Shown here one piece after another: positions 17,971 through 27,072 of a stretch of 64,000 nucleotides of DNA (the stretch's first letter is position 1; each line of letters opens with the position of its first letter). Origin of the DNA: Vibrio sp. STUT-A11 (GTDB taxonomy: Bacteria; Pseudomonadota; Gammaproteobacteria; Enterobacterales; Vibrionaceae); contig NZ_AP026763.1 in the NCBI RefSeq assembly GCF_026000435.1, forward strand, positions 1,426,001-1,490,000. Direction: 5' to 3'. The translations under genes and the position numbers were made by a program. Under the pieces are notes generated by a model. It saw only the letters and a list, made by a program, of their open reading frames with translations. It searched no databases and had not been told where the DNA came from.

Positions 17971-19131
17971 ATGTCTGATTTAATCCAAAATGTGAAAGCG
18001 TCTTTTGAGAACGTGTTGGGCTATGCGCCAAGCCATATTATCCAAGCGCCTGGTCGTGTAAACCTGATTGGTGAACACACCGACTACAACGATGGTTTTG
18101 TACTGCCATGTGCAATTAACTATCAAACGGTTGTTGCGGCAGCAAAGCGTGAAGACAACCTAGTACGCGTGGTATCGGTTGATTACGATAACGCGGTTGA
18201 TGAATTCGATATCACTCAAGAAATCACGTTCCAAGAAGACAAAATGTGGGCAAACTACATTCGCGGTGTCGTGAAGTGTCTGTTGGCTCGTGGCTACCAG
18301 TTTACCGGTGCTGATATCTCTGTCAGCGGCAATGTTCCTCAAGGTGCGGGGTTGAGCTCATCAGCGGCACTGGAAGTCGTGATTGGTCAGACGTTCAAAG
18401 TGCTCTTCAACCTGGAAATTAGCCAGGCGGAAATCGCATTAAATGGACAGCAAGCCGAGAACGAATTTGTTGGTTGTAACTGCGGCATCATGGATCAAAT
18501 GATTTCGGCAGAAGGCCGTGAAAACCACGCCATGTTATTGGACTGCCGTAGTCTGGAAACAGAAGCCGTTTCTATGCCAGAGGACATGGCTGTCGTGATC
18601 ATTAACTCGAATAAAAAACGTGGTCTGGTTGACAGCGAATACAACACTCGTCGTGAACAGTGTGAAGAAGCGGCACGAATCTTTGGTGTTAAAGCTCTAC
18701 GCGATGTCACCATTGAGCAGTTCAACGAGAAAGTCTCTGAGTTGGATGAAATGGTGGCAAAACGTGCGCGTCATGTGATCACCGAAAACGACCGCACAGT
18801 CGAAGCGGCAAAAGCGCTCCGTTCGCATGATATTAAACGCATGGGTGAACTGATGGCTCAGTCGCATACATCAATGCGTGATGATTTCGAAATTACCGTC
18901 AAAGAAATCGACACCTTAGTTGAGATGGTGAAAGAGGTGATTGGCGAAGAAGGAGGTGTGCGCATGACCGGCGGTGGCTTCGGTGGTTGTATTGTGGCGT
19001 TGGTTCCACCTGCATTAGTGGATGAAGTGAAATCGACGGTAGAAGCTAAATATGAAGCTGCGACAGGTTTAACAGCGTCGATTTATGTTTGTAAAGCCCA
19101 GGATGGCGCAGGTCTGATCGAAGCGTTGTAA
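17971..19131 (+). CDS. galK: Galactokinase
   Basis: GalK phosphorylates alpha-D-galactose at C1 using ATP. The 386-residue protein shows the GHMP-kinase signature in order: galactose-binding PGRVNLIGEHTDYNDGF (about 27-43), ATP loop VPQGAGLSSSAALEV (about 124-138), and the C-terminal GGGFGGCIVALV. Third in the gal operon, 123 bases after galT, with an upstream hairpin. Length and motifs are normal, with no sign of decay. Confidence 0.97.
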   Translation: MSDLIQNVKASFENVLGYAPSHIIQAPGRVNLIGEHTDYNDGFVLPCAINYQTVVAAAKREDNLVRVVSVDYDNAVDEFDITQEITFQEDKMWANYIRGVVKCLLARGYQFTGADISVSGNVPQGAGLSSSAALEVVIGQTFKVLFNLEISQAEIALNGQQAENEFVGCNCGIMDQMISAEGRENHAMLLDCRSLETEAVSMPEDMAVVIINSNKKRGLVDSEYNTRREQCEEAARIFGVKALRDVTIEQFNEKVSELDEMVAKRARHVITENDRTVEAAKALRSHDIKRMGELMAQSHTSMRDDFEITVKEIDTLVEMVKEVIGEEGGVRMTGGGFGGCIVALVPPALVDEVKSTVEAKYEAATGLTASIYVCKAQDGAGLIEAL

Positions 19132-19140
19132 GGGCAGGCG

Positions 19141-20205
19141 ATGAAAGAATATTTTGAACAATTAGAACAAGCGATGATTCAAACGCCATCGTTTGACGGT
19201 CAAGCGGCGAATCTGCTCCAGCTTACTAATGCAAATGGTATGACGGCATCGTTTATGGATATTGGTGCGACTTGGTTGAGTTGCACGCTGCCGTTAGATG
19301 GTGAACACCGTGAAGTGCTATTGCGCTCGCCAAATATGGCAGAACACATGAAGCAAGACGCCTATTTTGGTGCCATCGTCGGTCGTTTTGCCAACCGTAT
19401 TGCAAATGGTCGATTTGAGATCGATGGAGAGCATTATCAACTTGGTATTAATAACGGTGAAAACTCGCTCCACGGAGGCTTGGATGGGTTCGATAAACGC
19501 CGTTGGAAGATTGCCGAACAAAGTGATCGACAAGTTGTTTTTACGCTTCGATCGCCTGATGGTGACCAAGGTTATCCTGGCAATCTCGATGTCAAAGTCA
19601 CATACACGTTAACCGATGAGAATGAACTCGTTATTGCCTATGAAGCGAATACCGATAAAACCTCTCCGGTGAATTTAACTAACCACGCTTACTTTAACTT
19701 GGCGGGCGAGGCGAGCAACGCGAAAAGTTTGGACCATACGTTGCAGCTTAGTGCAGAGCATTACTTGCCAACGGATGCGGGTTTAATTCCTACGGGTGAA
19801 CAAAAACCTGTCTCTGGTACCAGTTTTGATTTCACCGAGCCAAAACTTATTGGCCAGGCATTTCTTAGCGAGCAGGATCAGAAAAACGCGGGTGGCTACG
19901 ATCACGCCTTTGTGTTCAAGCCTAAAGTGACCGATTGTGTGTCTGTTGCCGCGGTTCTTATTGCACCCAAAGAAGATGTGGTGATGAAGGTCAAAACCAC
20001 TAAACCAGCCATACAGTTCTATTCTGGAAACTTTTTAGCAGGTGTGCCGGGCGCAAGCAAAACTTACGCGCTTTATGACGGCCTTGCCTTGGAAACGCAA
20101 TACTTTCCTGATGGACCAAATAAACCAGAATGGGGACTCAACAGTGGGGTGTTGAGCTCAGGGGATTGCTATCAGCATCGAACCGTGTATCAGTTTGAAT
20201 TTTAG
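19141..20205 (+). CDS. galM: Galactose mutarotase (aldose 1-epimerase)
   Basis: GalM converts beta-D-galactose to the alpha anomer that GalK uses. The 354-residue protein has the conserved GRFANRIANGRF (near 81), LHGG (near 108), the catalytic His in NHAYFNL, and the catalytic Glu in LALETQYFPDGPN near residue 320. It starts 9 bases after galK behind AGGGCAGG, so translation is probably coupled. A rho-independent terminator follows, closing the operon. Confidence 0.96.
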   Translation: MKEYFEQLEQAMIQTPSFDGQAANLLQLTNANGMTASFMDIGATWLSCTLPLDGEHREVLLRSPNMAEHMKQDAYFGAIVGRFANRIANGRFEIDGEHYQLGINNGENSLHGGLDGFDKRRWKIAEQSDRQVVFTLRSPDGDQGYPGNLDVKVTYTLTDENELVIAYEANTDKTSPVNLTNHAYFNLAGEASNAKSLDHTLQLSAEHYLPTDAGLIPTGEQKPVSGTSFDFTEPKLIGQAFLSEQDQKNAGGYDHAFVFKPKVTDCVSVAAVLIAPKEDVVMKVKTTKPAIQFYSGNFLAGVPGASKTYALYDGLALETQYFPDGPNKPEWGLNSGVLSSGDCYQHRTVYQFEF

Positions 20206-20216
20206 ATAGCATTTTT

Positions 20217-20242
20217 GGTGGGCTCTATGCCCACCTTTTTTT
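20217..20242 (+). terminator. Terminator of the gal operon
   Basis: GGTGGGC and GCCCACC arms around TCTAT, followed by seven T residues. It starts 11 bases after the galM stop codon. Confidence 0.9.
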
Positions 20243-20269
20243 GATTCCTAGTCAATCGGATACAGATAA

Positions 20270-20510
20270 TCAACAACGCTCAACAGAATTTCTGCGCACT
20301 AATGTTGGGCTGAAAATAATAGTTTCATCTTCATCTTCATCTTCATCTTCATCTTGTTCGTTACGAGACAGTGTCAAAGCCAATCGAGTGGCACGTTCAA
20401 TCATTATATCTATTGTATAGCGCACTGCAGTTAAACGAGGATGAACAAAGTGTGCAATTAAGCCATCATCAAATCCTACCATTGATACTTTAGCTGGTAC
20501 CTTAATGTCC
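20270..20510 (-). pseudogene. LacI-family (GalR-like) repressor, C-terminal fragment
   Basis: The frame on the minus strand reads SAQDIKVPAKVSMVGFDDGL, then HPRLTAVRYTIDIM and FSPTLVRRNSVERC. This is the sugar-binding domain and tail of a LacI-family repressor, most like GalR in composition. The DNA-binding domain is missing; the upstream side decays and is followed by an IS3 end relic. Before the tail, a (CTTCAT)n tract codes a run of about ten alternating Asp-Glu residues, foreign to the family. If this is the local galR, its loss leaves the GalR operators before galE to a repressor coded elsewhere. Confidence 0.7.
20323..20352. repeat. Hexanucleotide tandem repeat inside the repressor fragment
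   Basis: Four perfect CTTCAT units (20329-20352) preceded by a TTTCAT. On the coding strand they give an Asp-Glu-Asp-Glu run. Probably a slippage expansion in dead coding sequence. Confidence 0.8.
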
Positions 20511-20629
20511 TGAGCAGAGGTTGTACAATATGAGCCTATAATGACAACGGATTAGAGATGTTAAACGATCTTCGAATACATCGAGATTAATTATAATCGA
20601 ACCAGAAGGTATGGTGTTCTGTGGTATCT

Positions 20630-20696
20630 AAGGTCGGTTAACCTTAAACAGCAAAATGTCGCTTAATAGAGTATCCAATCTGGCTGAAGCAGATCA
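20630..20696 (+). mobile_element. IS3-family relic, right end
   Basis: GTTAACCTTAAACAGCAAAA, TGTCGCTTAAT and GCAGATCA match the last 60 bases of the intact IS3 element (55143-55205), including the tail of orfB and the terminal repeat. The rest of the copy is gone. The stretch 20697-21001 shows no gene. Confidence 0.7.
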
Positions 20697-21001
20697 TTGA
20701 TGCAAAACTAACGGTCATTAATTTCATAGTCGAAGTTACCGCCGTATACCCAGAAATACCTACCATTTCATCCTAATGACCTAATCCCAGATGAAGCTAC
20801 CTTTATATGTGAATAAACTCACGGAACGCATCCTAGTACTCGTTAAAGTTCATTAAAGAGATGCGTCCAATTCGAATGATGATACCGAATTCGGATACTA
20901 TTTGTTAAAAAGTGGTTTATCCTCTAAACCTTATGAGTTGTATCATACGGTAAATTGACAATAGTATGATCTTTTGCTGGGGAGATTTCGGCGTTTTTCA
21001 A

Positions 21002-21971
21002 GACAGTTGTCACTACATGCTTAACTATTAAGCAGCTTCTTTTTCTGGATTTAGGTAAACCTCTCCGATCGGCTCGCAGTTCCTGATATTCCGCGACCAG
21101 CTCTCTGGTTATTGTCTTTTAAGCTCCATCAGCACTTCTGCTCGATGACTTAAAATCGCTGCATCTTGATCACTGTGACGTTCTGATGGGGTAACGTAGT
21201 TCAAACGGCAGTGCTTATGCTCAGTGTTATACCAAGCAACGAAGGTCTCTACCCATTTGCGGCTTGCTTCAAGACTATTGAGTTATCATCACTAACTCTT
21301 GGACGGCTATAGGAAGGCGTGATACCCAGCTCTTCCGTTTTGGCTTTAAGCGTCAACGACTTCATTGGTCCGCCGTTATCTGAGTGCAGAACCAGAGGCT
21401 GATTGAAGCACTGCTCACGCATCAGTGTGCGTTGCAGTAACTGCGCAGCCAGTTCGCCACACTCTCGGTCATGCACCTCATAAACCACGATTTTCCTGCG
21501 GTAGATATCTTCTATCACGTACAGATAACAGTGCTGACCTCGCTCTCCTGACGGCAGATAGGTAATATCCCAAGTGAAGACTTGGTTCGGACCTTTTGCC
21601 GTATAACTTGTTGGTTTAGATGCCTTTTGCCAACTGCTCTGTATACAACCCTTTCTCACGGCAGTACTGGCTCAGTTCATTCTCGGTCATGGAATAAGTT
21701 TCTGCGACAACTGCCAGTGTGGTTTGAGCTGACCACTGCTCGGAAGAAGTATTACTGTCTGGCACAACGGCTCCTGATTCTCTTAGCGCTTGTCGCCAAT
21801 TGTACAGGGTTGCTTCATGGATTCCTTCTTCTTTTGCGACCTCCGCTACTGAGCGAGAGTATGGTGGTAACAACTTCCTTAGTACTGCTTCTTTTCTTTC
21901 CTGCGAATAACGAGACATTCTTTACTCTGCTACCGCCCCAAACTTGTTAAATTTTAACAGTGACAACTATC
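21002..21971 (-). mobile_element. IS3-family element of a second type, deleted and frameshifted
   Basis: Terminal repeats GACAGTTGTCACT (21002-21014) and the inverse of AGTGACAACTATC (21959-21971) bound a 970-bp element. orfA on the minus strand (21616-21918) is whole at its start: MSRYSQERKEAVLRKLLPPY and the HTH EATLYNWRQALRESG. It fuses by deletion into the middle of orfB (21249-21659; TWDITYLPSGERGQHCYLYV with the DDE core HSDNGGPMK). The orfB C-terminus (WVETFVAWYNTEHKHCRLNY) is in another frame at about 21130-21250. Non-functional. Confidence 0.8.
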
Positions 21972-22041
21972 CTCCCAGAGGGGGATTTACGGAAACGATG
22001 TCTTTAATCTCCATAAATTGCTCGCGAGTTTGCCCTGTCAT
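21972..22041 (-). other. Short 5' stub of an unknown gene cut by the IS
   Basis: An ATG at 22041 on the minus strand opens a frame reading MTGQTREQFMEIKDIVSV that runs into the IS3 terminal repeat. It may be the start of a gene broken by the insertion. Nothing else is seen in 22042-22302. Confidence 0.25.
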
Positions 22042-22302
22042 TAGTATTAATCCATACTAGAATTTATACTCTTAGGTCTTACAATTGCTAAGGAAAACTA
22101 TAGATTATTAGTATGAGTGGTGGACTTATCTAGGATAATAATTTTTTGAATCAAAAGCATAGATGCAAAAGTTGTTGACTAAGTAGAAACTGGATGAATG
22201 GGACCATCGAACATGGTGTCTACAGTTTAAATAATTACCATACTAGTGTTGTCGATTTACGGGAGAGGGTATACCACTCGTCTCAACCACAAGGAGAAAT
22301 AT

Positions 22303-22578
22303 ATGATTGTAGTAGCGAAGTTTTCTTTTGCTCATGAAGCTCATATTGTGAAAGCGAGTCTACAAAGTGCAGGGATAGAAAGTCATATCCCTGACGAAGA
22401 CGCGGTAAATACTCAGTGGCTTTACACGATCACCATGGGTGGTGTTCGCCTGATGGTGTCTGAGAGTGATATCGAGAAAGCGATACAAATACTTAGTGGT
22501 GAGTTATCAGAGTCATTGGATAGCGAAGCTGTGGTGGATGAAGAAAAATGTGTTTGCAAAAACTGTGGTAGTGCATAG
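22303..22578 (+). CDS. DUF2007 family small protein
   Basis: Started at ATG 22303 (ribosome-binding site AAGGAG) it has 91 residues. The N-terminal two-thirds, from VVAKFSFAHEAHIVKASLQS to VRLMVSESDIEKAIQIL, matches the DUF2007 fold, a small ferredoxin-like domain seen in putative signalling proteins and fused to zinc ribbons or membrane segments. The end CVCKNCGSA holds the first half of a zinc ribbon and then stops where IS-derived sequence starts, so the C-terminus is probably truncated. Function not established. Confidence 0.65.
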   Translation: MIVVAKFSFAHEAHIVKASLQSAGIESHIPDEDAVNTQWLYTITMGGVRLMVSESDIEKAIQILSGELSESLDSEAVVDEEKCVCKNCGSA

Positions 22579-22599
22579 ATATCTGAGCAACAAAGCTTA

Positions 22600-23197
22600 T
22601 GAGAACTCTTGGTTTAGTGAGTTGCCAAGAGCCAAAGCTCCACTACAGAAAGGCTTAACAAGAACATATTGAAGTTCCAAATCACTTAGGTCGTCAGTTA
22701 GACGTTACCGCCCCAAATGAGGTATGGGCTGGTGATGTCACGTATATTTGGACGGGTAATCGGTGGATGTTCTTAGCGGTTGTTATCGATCTTTTGCTCG
22801 CAAATTGATTGGTTGGTCGATGACTCTATCACCTGATTCTAAGCTAACAGGCAAAGCTCTTTTGATTGCTTATGAGTCTCGTGGTAAGCCTAAAGGTGTT
22901 ATTTTTCTTAGTGACAGCAATAATGTGTTGGCTAGATTTCATCGTGCTCTAACTAGGAATATTGGTTCATGCATGAAAGATGGTACCAATAATGTACTGA
23001 GCCTTCTGACCCATATAGCGATCGACCTTATGTATACTGCCTTGGCTCTGTCGATTGCTTATTATCGCTATTTGGTGAGGGTTGTCTCGCCAATATTTTT
23101 GACTCAAGAAGGGCATGACGCCTGTCTCATTACTGTCTTGTCCAAGTATTTGGTTGTGTGGCCGTCCATTTGACATTTCAAAACCGTAGTCTGTCAT
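22600..23197 (+). mobile_element. IS3-family relic, orfB 5' part, plus unassigned IS-like sequence
   Basis: From about 22670 shifted frames read VPNHLGRQLDVTAPNEVWAG and DVTYIWTGNRWMFLAVVIDL, then RKLIGWSMTLSPDSKLTGKA. This is the first half of an IS3 orfB integrase core, related to but distinct from the intact copy at 54324. After about 22960 the similarity ends and the last 230 bases are not assigned. 23198-23406 has no gene, only a weak hairpin (AGGCCCAT/ATGGGCCT, 23365-23393) after the GH50 gene. Confidence 0.65.
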
Positions 23198-23406
23198 TTT
23201 GTCGAAAAATATCTATATATTTTTCAGTTTCTCAAGCAAATATAGTCTCTACTTCGCACAATATGCTCCCTGTCACAAAAATATGGCTATAAATCAAAAT
23301 CATAGCTAGTTTTAAGATTTTCGTACCGAACATTATGCATGGTTCTAAACTTCAGACCGATTAAAGGCCCATGAGAATAGTTAGTATGGGCCTGATGAAT
23401 ATATGA

Positions 23407-25641
23407 TTACTTATAACGCCGTTTATACATACAGCTATGGAGACGCTTGGCGGCTTTAATCATAGGTTTGTATGGTATATCCGCTATGGATACAAAGCCT
23501 ACGTTGTAATTTTCTCCATCGTAGGAGCGACCGGTGATAGGTGAGTCGACATATTGGAACCAATGAGCACCAACGAAGTACGGGTTGTCGATGACGGAAT
23601 GCAAGTACGCCTCGAACATTTCTCCACGTTCTTGTTGGTTACCTGCCGTGACTAGGCCTGGGTGATAAAGCCCCGTGTCTTTAGAACCAATATGGAATTC
23701 ACCAATGATACTCGGCATATCTACTTCGGCTAAGAACTGCCAAGCCTGTGGATGTAAACCTTCTTTATAGTAATTGTAACTTATCACATCACAGTATTTA
23801 GCAGCAGCACGAACAACATTTGGCGTCATACCCCAGTCAGCAAATCGACACCCTAGGTAAAGGTGATTTGGAAGTTCGCTTTTCAGTGCTTCACGAACGA
23901 CTTTGAAGTACTGAGAGGCATATGTTTCAAGCAGTAAACAGTAATCTTCAAGTTGAGCTTCGTTGTGCTTTAACCCATTAACTCCGGAACTTAACGCATC
24001 CCAAGAGGCGATATCTGTATTCCAACAGATGTTTAGAGCTTCAATACTCAAATACTTTTTTTTCAGTACTTTCATGAACTCAGCTTTTGTTGGTGATTCT
24101 TGTGCATCACGACTTAAGGTATGGATGGCAATTCCGTGTTGGCCTTGAATTGTTCCCATACGACCCCAGCTCTTTTCATTGTCGATAAAGATACCTACAC
24201 ACCAAGGCGTGTCTTTAATTTCGGCTCTGACTTGTTTCACTGTCGCAATAGCGCGCTCTTTAAATATTGGATCGAATGGATCAGGCAGTGGTGACCAGAA
24301 ATCATCGCCGCTGCTAACCGTTTTAAACTCACCAATGATCCACCCATTGGCGAAAAAAGGCACTTTTTCATTTGAATAAAACTCAGGAGCGGTCCAGTTA
24401 CCAAGTGATGTAAAGCCCCAGTTGAGCATACGATCCAGTGTGACTTCACGCCATTTCTGCATGTAGTCTTTACCATACTTGCGTTGTAAGTTTGCAGCGT
24501 AGAAACTAAAGGTTTCACCTTGTTCAAGTGCTCCTTCAAAGTTTTCACGCATGTATGCATAGTGCTCGCCTAAATCTTCTTGATAACTCGGTAGCCATTG
24601 GAAGCAATTACGACGTACAGTACTGCCAACGAAGGCGGTCTTCTTGGCTTCCATTGACACTTCAAATTTCTCAATAGAGTCTTCAGGGGTCGTGTCATCT
24701 GGGGACCGCTGCTCCACTTTTGAATGATCATAGTCGATACCGGTTTGAGTATATGAGTTGGCTAGGCGGATGACATCGATACCTGTTGCAAAGTAGAGGT
24801 AGCCTTCTGGATCAATAAGTGACCATTTCCCATCAACTTTTTCAGTACGATAGAAACCAGTGGCTTCATAACGTTTACCTTGGATATAACCACCAAAGCG
24901 TGAACGGTCAGCCATTGCTCCTTGTTTTAAATCCTGAAGTTCGCGCTCAGTAAACAGTTTGAGTTCTTCATCATTGTACACTTTTTCTGGATATTCGCAG
25001 TTAGCGTTTTGCCCGTAGCAATCAATAATTTGAGATAAATAATTTGGATTGTACTCTGGGCTGAGCATTAATCGGAAATTAGATAATTCTAGCTTATGAT
25101 CAATGAGTGTACCATGAATACTCAGCTCGATTTGTACTATGTCCGACAAGTCAATATTCATTACTCCCCACATCCATGTAGCATAGACAAACGGACTGTC
25201 CCATGGAGCAGGGGGGGAACGAAAACCAGAATAGTGATTTGTATTGCCCTTTAAGTAATCTCCTTTAAGTTCAATTAAATAAGAGTTACTTGTGTTACCT
25301 GTGACATTAACGCAGCGGCTGTGCATTTGTCCTTTTGAATCAAAGATGTTGATAAAAACTTGTGTCGATCGCGAACCAAGGTTTTTAGCTTCAAATGCAA
25401 AGCAAAAATTTGGCATTTGGCTCCAGTCCCATTTGTCACCATCTACAGGTTCTATTAAAACTGATGTATACATGTTTTCAGCGCTGTGGCAATGAATTTT
25501 CAATTTGCTTTCTAATGTCATTGATGCATCTATGTTGTTAAAGCGGAATTCAGCAGGTATATCTTGTGTGGAAAAATCAAATAAAGAGATGGAACTATCG
25601 TGCTCTGAGTGTCTAACCACATCATTTATAGTTGGTGTCAT
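23407..25641 (-). CDS. GH50 family beta-agarase, without signal peptide
   Basis: The 744-residue protein has the layout of GH50 agarases: a carbohydrate-binding-like beta domain (about 1-200), a linker, and a TIM barrel (about 250-740). The expected catalytic acids are visible: Glu489 in FIDNEKSWG (acid/base) and Glu648 in SIIGEFHIG (nucleophile). GH50 enzymes cut agarose or neoagaro-oligosaccharides, mostly releasing neoagarobiose in an exo mode. There is no signal peptide or lipobox at the N-terminus (MTPTINDVVRHSEHD), so it probably acts in the cytoplasm on imported oligosaccharides. ATG 25641 has a good ribosome-binding site (CAGGAG). UxuR-type boxes lie 52-85 bases upstream, and the regulator gene is divergent. 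Confidence 0.88.
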   Translation of the reverse strand: MTPTINDVVRHSEHDSSISLFDFSTQDIPAEFRFNNIDASMTLESKLKIHCHSAENMYTSVLIEPVDGDKWDWSQMPNFCFAFEAKNLGSRSTQVFINIFDSKGQMHSRCVNVTGNTSNSYLIELKGDYLKGNTNHYSGFRSPPAPWDSPFVYATWMWGVMNIDLSDIVQIELSIHGTLIDHKLELSNFRLMLSPEYNPNYLSQIIDCYGQNANCEYPEKVYNDEELKLFTERELQDLKQGAMADRSRFGGYIQGKRYEATGFYRTEKVDGKWSLIDPEGYLYFATGIDVIRLANSYTQTGIDYDHSKVEQRSPDDTTPEDSIEKFEVSMEAKKTAFVGSTVRRNCFQWLPSYQEDLGEHYAYMRENFEGALEQGETFSFYAANLQRKYGKDYMQKWREVTLDRMLNWGFTSLGNWTAPEFYSNEKVPFFANGWIIGEFKTVSSGDDFWSPLPDPFDPIFKERAIATVKQVRAEIKDTPWCVGIFIDNEKSWGRMGTIQGQHGIAIHTLSRDAQESPTKAEFMKVLKKKYLSIEALNICWNTDIASWDALSSGVNGLKHNEAQLEDYCLLLETYASQYFKVVREALKSELPNHLYLGCRFADWGMTPNVVRAAAKYCDVISYNYYKEGLHPQAWQFLAEVDMPSIIGEFHIGSKDTGLYHPGLVTAGNQQERGEMFEAYLHSVIDNPYFVGAHWFQYVDSPITGRSYDGENYNVGFVSIADIPYKPMIKAAKRLHSCMYKRRYK

Positions 25642-25692
25642 TGTTGTATTCTCCTGTAAAGGGTCTTTTTAAATTTTAAGTTTTAAATTTTC

Positions 25693-25726
25693 ATTTGTTA
25701 ACCAATATTATCTTTGGTAAGACCAA
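25693..25726. promoter_or_regulatory. UxuR/ExuR-type boxes upstream of the GH50 gene
   Basis: ATTTGTTAACCAAT (25693-25706) fits ATTGGT-NN-ACCAAT with one mismatch. TTGGTAAGACCAA (25714-25726) is a perfect palindrome with one extra central base. Both lie between the GH50 start and the divergent regulator gene. Confidence 0.7.
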
Positions 25727-25802
25727 TAATTGATCGTAATCGCACTATTTACAGGATCGCTACCAATTACTACTCTTTGAGCTATTACGTTATAACTATA
25801 TA

Positions 25803-25830
25803 TTCCCTATCTTGTCTTACAGATAGGGAA
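25803..25830. promoter_or_regulatory. 10-bp inverted repeat in the GH50-regulator intergenic region
   Basis: TTCCCTATCT and AGATAGGGAA arms around TGTCTTAC. It lies about 110 bases before the regulator start. It could be a leader hairpin or a binding site for another regulator. Confidence 0.45.
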
Positions 25831-25940
25831 CCAAAATGCGACCTATCGGTCTTTGCGCGCTATTGGTAGACTGGTACAATAGAATAAACAAACAATAACG
25901 CCAGGTAGACCGTTGGGCTGGCATTCAGGTTAGGATATAA

Positions 25941-26699
25941 ATGATGAAAACAACAAAGCGCCGTTACTACGACATTGGTCTACAGATTGAAGAGTTGCTC
26001 TACTCAGGTGTGTTCAAAGCAGGAGAGAGACTTCCTTCTGAACGTGATCTGAGTGAACGTTTTGACACCAGTCGTGCTACTATACGAGAAGCTATAATCA
26101 TGTTGGAGTTGAAAGGTTTGGTTGTAGTTCGCCAAGGAGCAGGTATCTACTTTATTGATTCTCCAGATAAAGTTGCTTCTTGCACCATTGTTCCACACAA
26201 TGATATTGGCCCATTTGAACTCCTTCAAGCGCGACAAATTATCGAGAGTAATATTGCGGGATTTGCTGCTACCCAGATTAAAATTAATGAGTTACGAGAA
26301 CTTAAGCGAGTGCTCTTAGAGCAAGAGAAGGAACTGAACGGGGACAGTGAGCGTTTTGAAGAGCTTGACCGTAAATTCCACATTCTAATTGCTGACTCGA
26401 CACAGAACCGTGTTCTTATTAATCAAGCAAGCGAGATGTGGCGCAGTGTTCGTACTCAGAATCCTTTGTGGAAAGCTCTAAATGACAAGTACTTGCATGA
26501 AGAAGTACTAAAAGAAGTTTGGTTGGAGGACCATAAGAAAATCTTCATGGCTTTACAAAAACGTAACCCTGAGGAAGCAAAGCAAGCTGTATGGAATCAC
26601 ATCGAAAATAGTAAGCAAGAGCTATTGAAAATAGCCAGTGCTGAAAGCGTAGAAGCGGATCTGGATGATTACTTCTTTACAATGGACTTAGAAATATAA
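25941..26699 (+). CDS. GntR-family (FadR subfamily) regulator, UxuR/ExuR-like
   Basis: The 252-residue protein has an N-terminal winged helix (about 8-75; GERLPSERDLSERFDTSRAT then MLELKGLVVVRQGAG) and a C-terminal FCD effector domain (about 90-235). It keeps stretches typical of E. coli UxuR/ExuR: GPFELLQARQIIESNIAGFA, FHILIADSTQNRVL and a closing EDHKKIFMAL. Those proteins are released from DNA by hexuronate-type acids. Boxes matching their known site AATTGGTATACCAATT lie near this gene and upstream of most sugar modules in the window. The inducer here is probably an intermediate of anhydrogalactose breakdown (inference). Start at the first of two adjacent ATG codons, with AGGAT before it. 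Confidence 0.88.
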   Translation: MMKTTKRRYYDIGLQIEELLYSGVFKAGERLPSERDLSERFDTSRATIREAIIMLELKGLVVVRQGAGIYFIDSPDKVASCTIVPHNDIGPFELLQARQIIESNIAGFAATQIKINELRELKRVLLEQEKELNGDSERFEELDRKFHILIADSTQNRVLINQASEMWRSVRTQNPLWKALNDKYLHEEVLKEVWLEDHKKIFMALQKRNPEEAKQAVWNHIENSKQELLKIASAESVEADLDDYFFTMDLEI

Positions 26700-26718
26700 T
26701 CGATCTTTTAATTTTTTT

Positions 26719-26740
26719 GGCTTTGCGCAGCAAAGCCTTT
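26719..26740 (+). terminator. Terminator after the UxuR-like gene
   Basis: GGCTTTGC and GCAAAGCC arms with a GCA loop, followed by TTTG. It starts 20 bases after the stop codon. Confidence 0.75.
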
Positions 26741-26826
26741 GTTCTCTTCAGCCTTTCTATCTATTAGTGTGAACAACCTCACGCAAATCAATAAATAAAT
26801 TAAAAAACACATAATCTCTGTGTTTT

Positions 26827-26840
26827 TTTGGTTAACCAGT
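26827..26840. promoter_or_regulatory. UxuR-type box upstream of the YhcH-family gene
   Basis: TTTGGTTAACCAGT, with a core palindrome TGGTTAACCA. It lies about 233 bases before the gene at 27073. The remainder of 26741-27072 shows no gene. Confidence 0.6.
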
Positions 26841-27072
26841 GGTTATATTGGTTTTCCGCTTTGGTCTGTTGAGCTTTTGTTTTAGTGTAATTGATGAACA
26901 ACAATTTTGACTGACTCTAATTGTATTGCAACGGGTATTCTTAGTTTAGGTTGCTGCTTCAACATCAATTACAATATCGACATTGAGTTCATAGAAATCA
27001 TCAAAGCCAGAGACCATGAGGTAAGAGTTGTTGGCAGCTTAGCGACACATTGAGATATTTAGAGGACAAAAA

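Noticed and set aside
22960..23197. Minus-strand 76-codon frame as a real gene
   Set aside because: It lies in IS-derived debris, starts without a ribosome-binding site and matches no domain I know.
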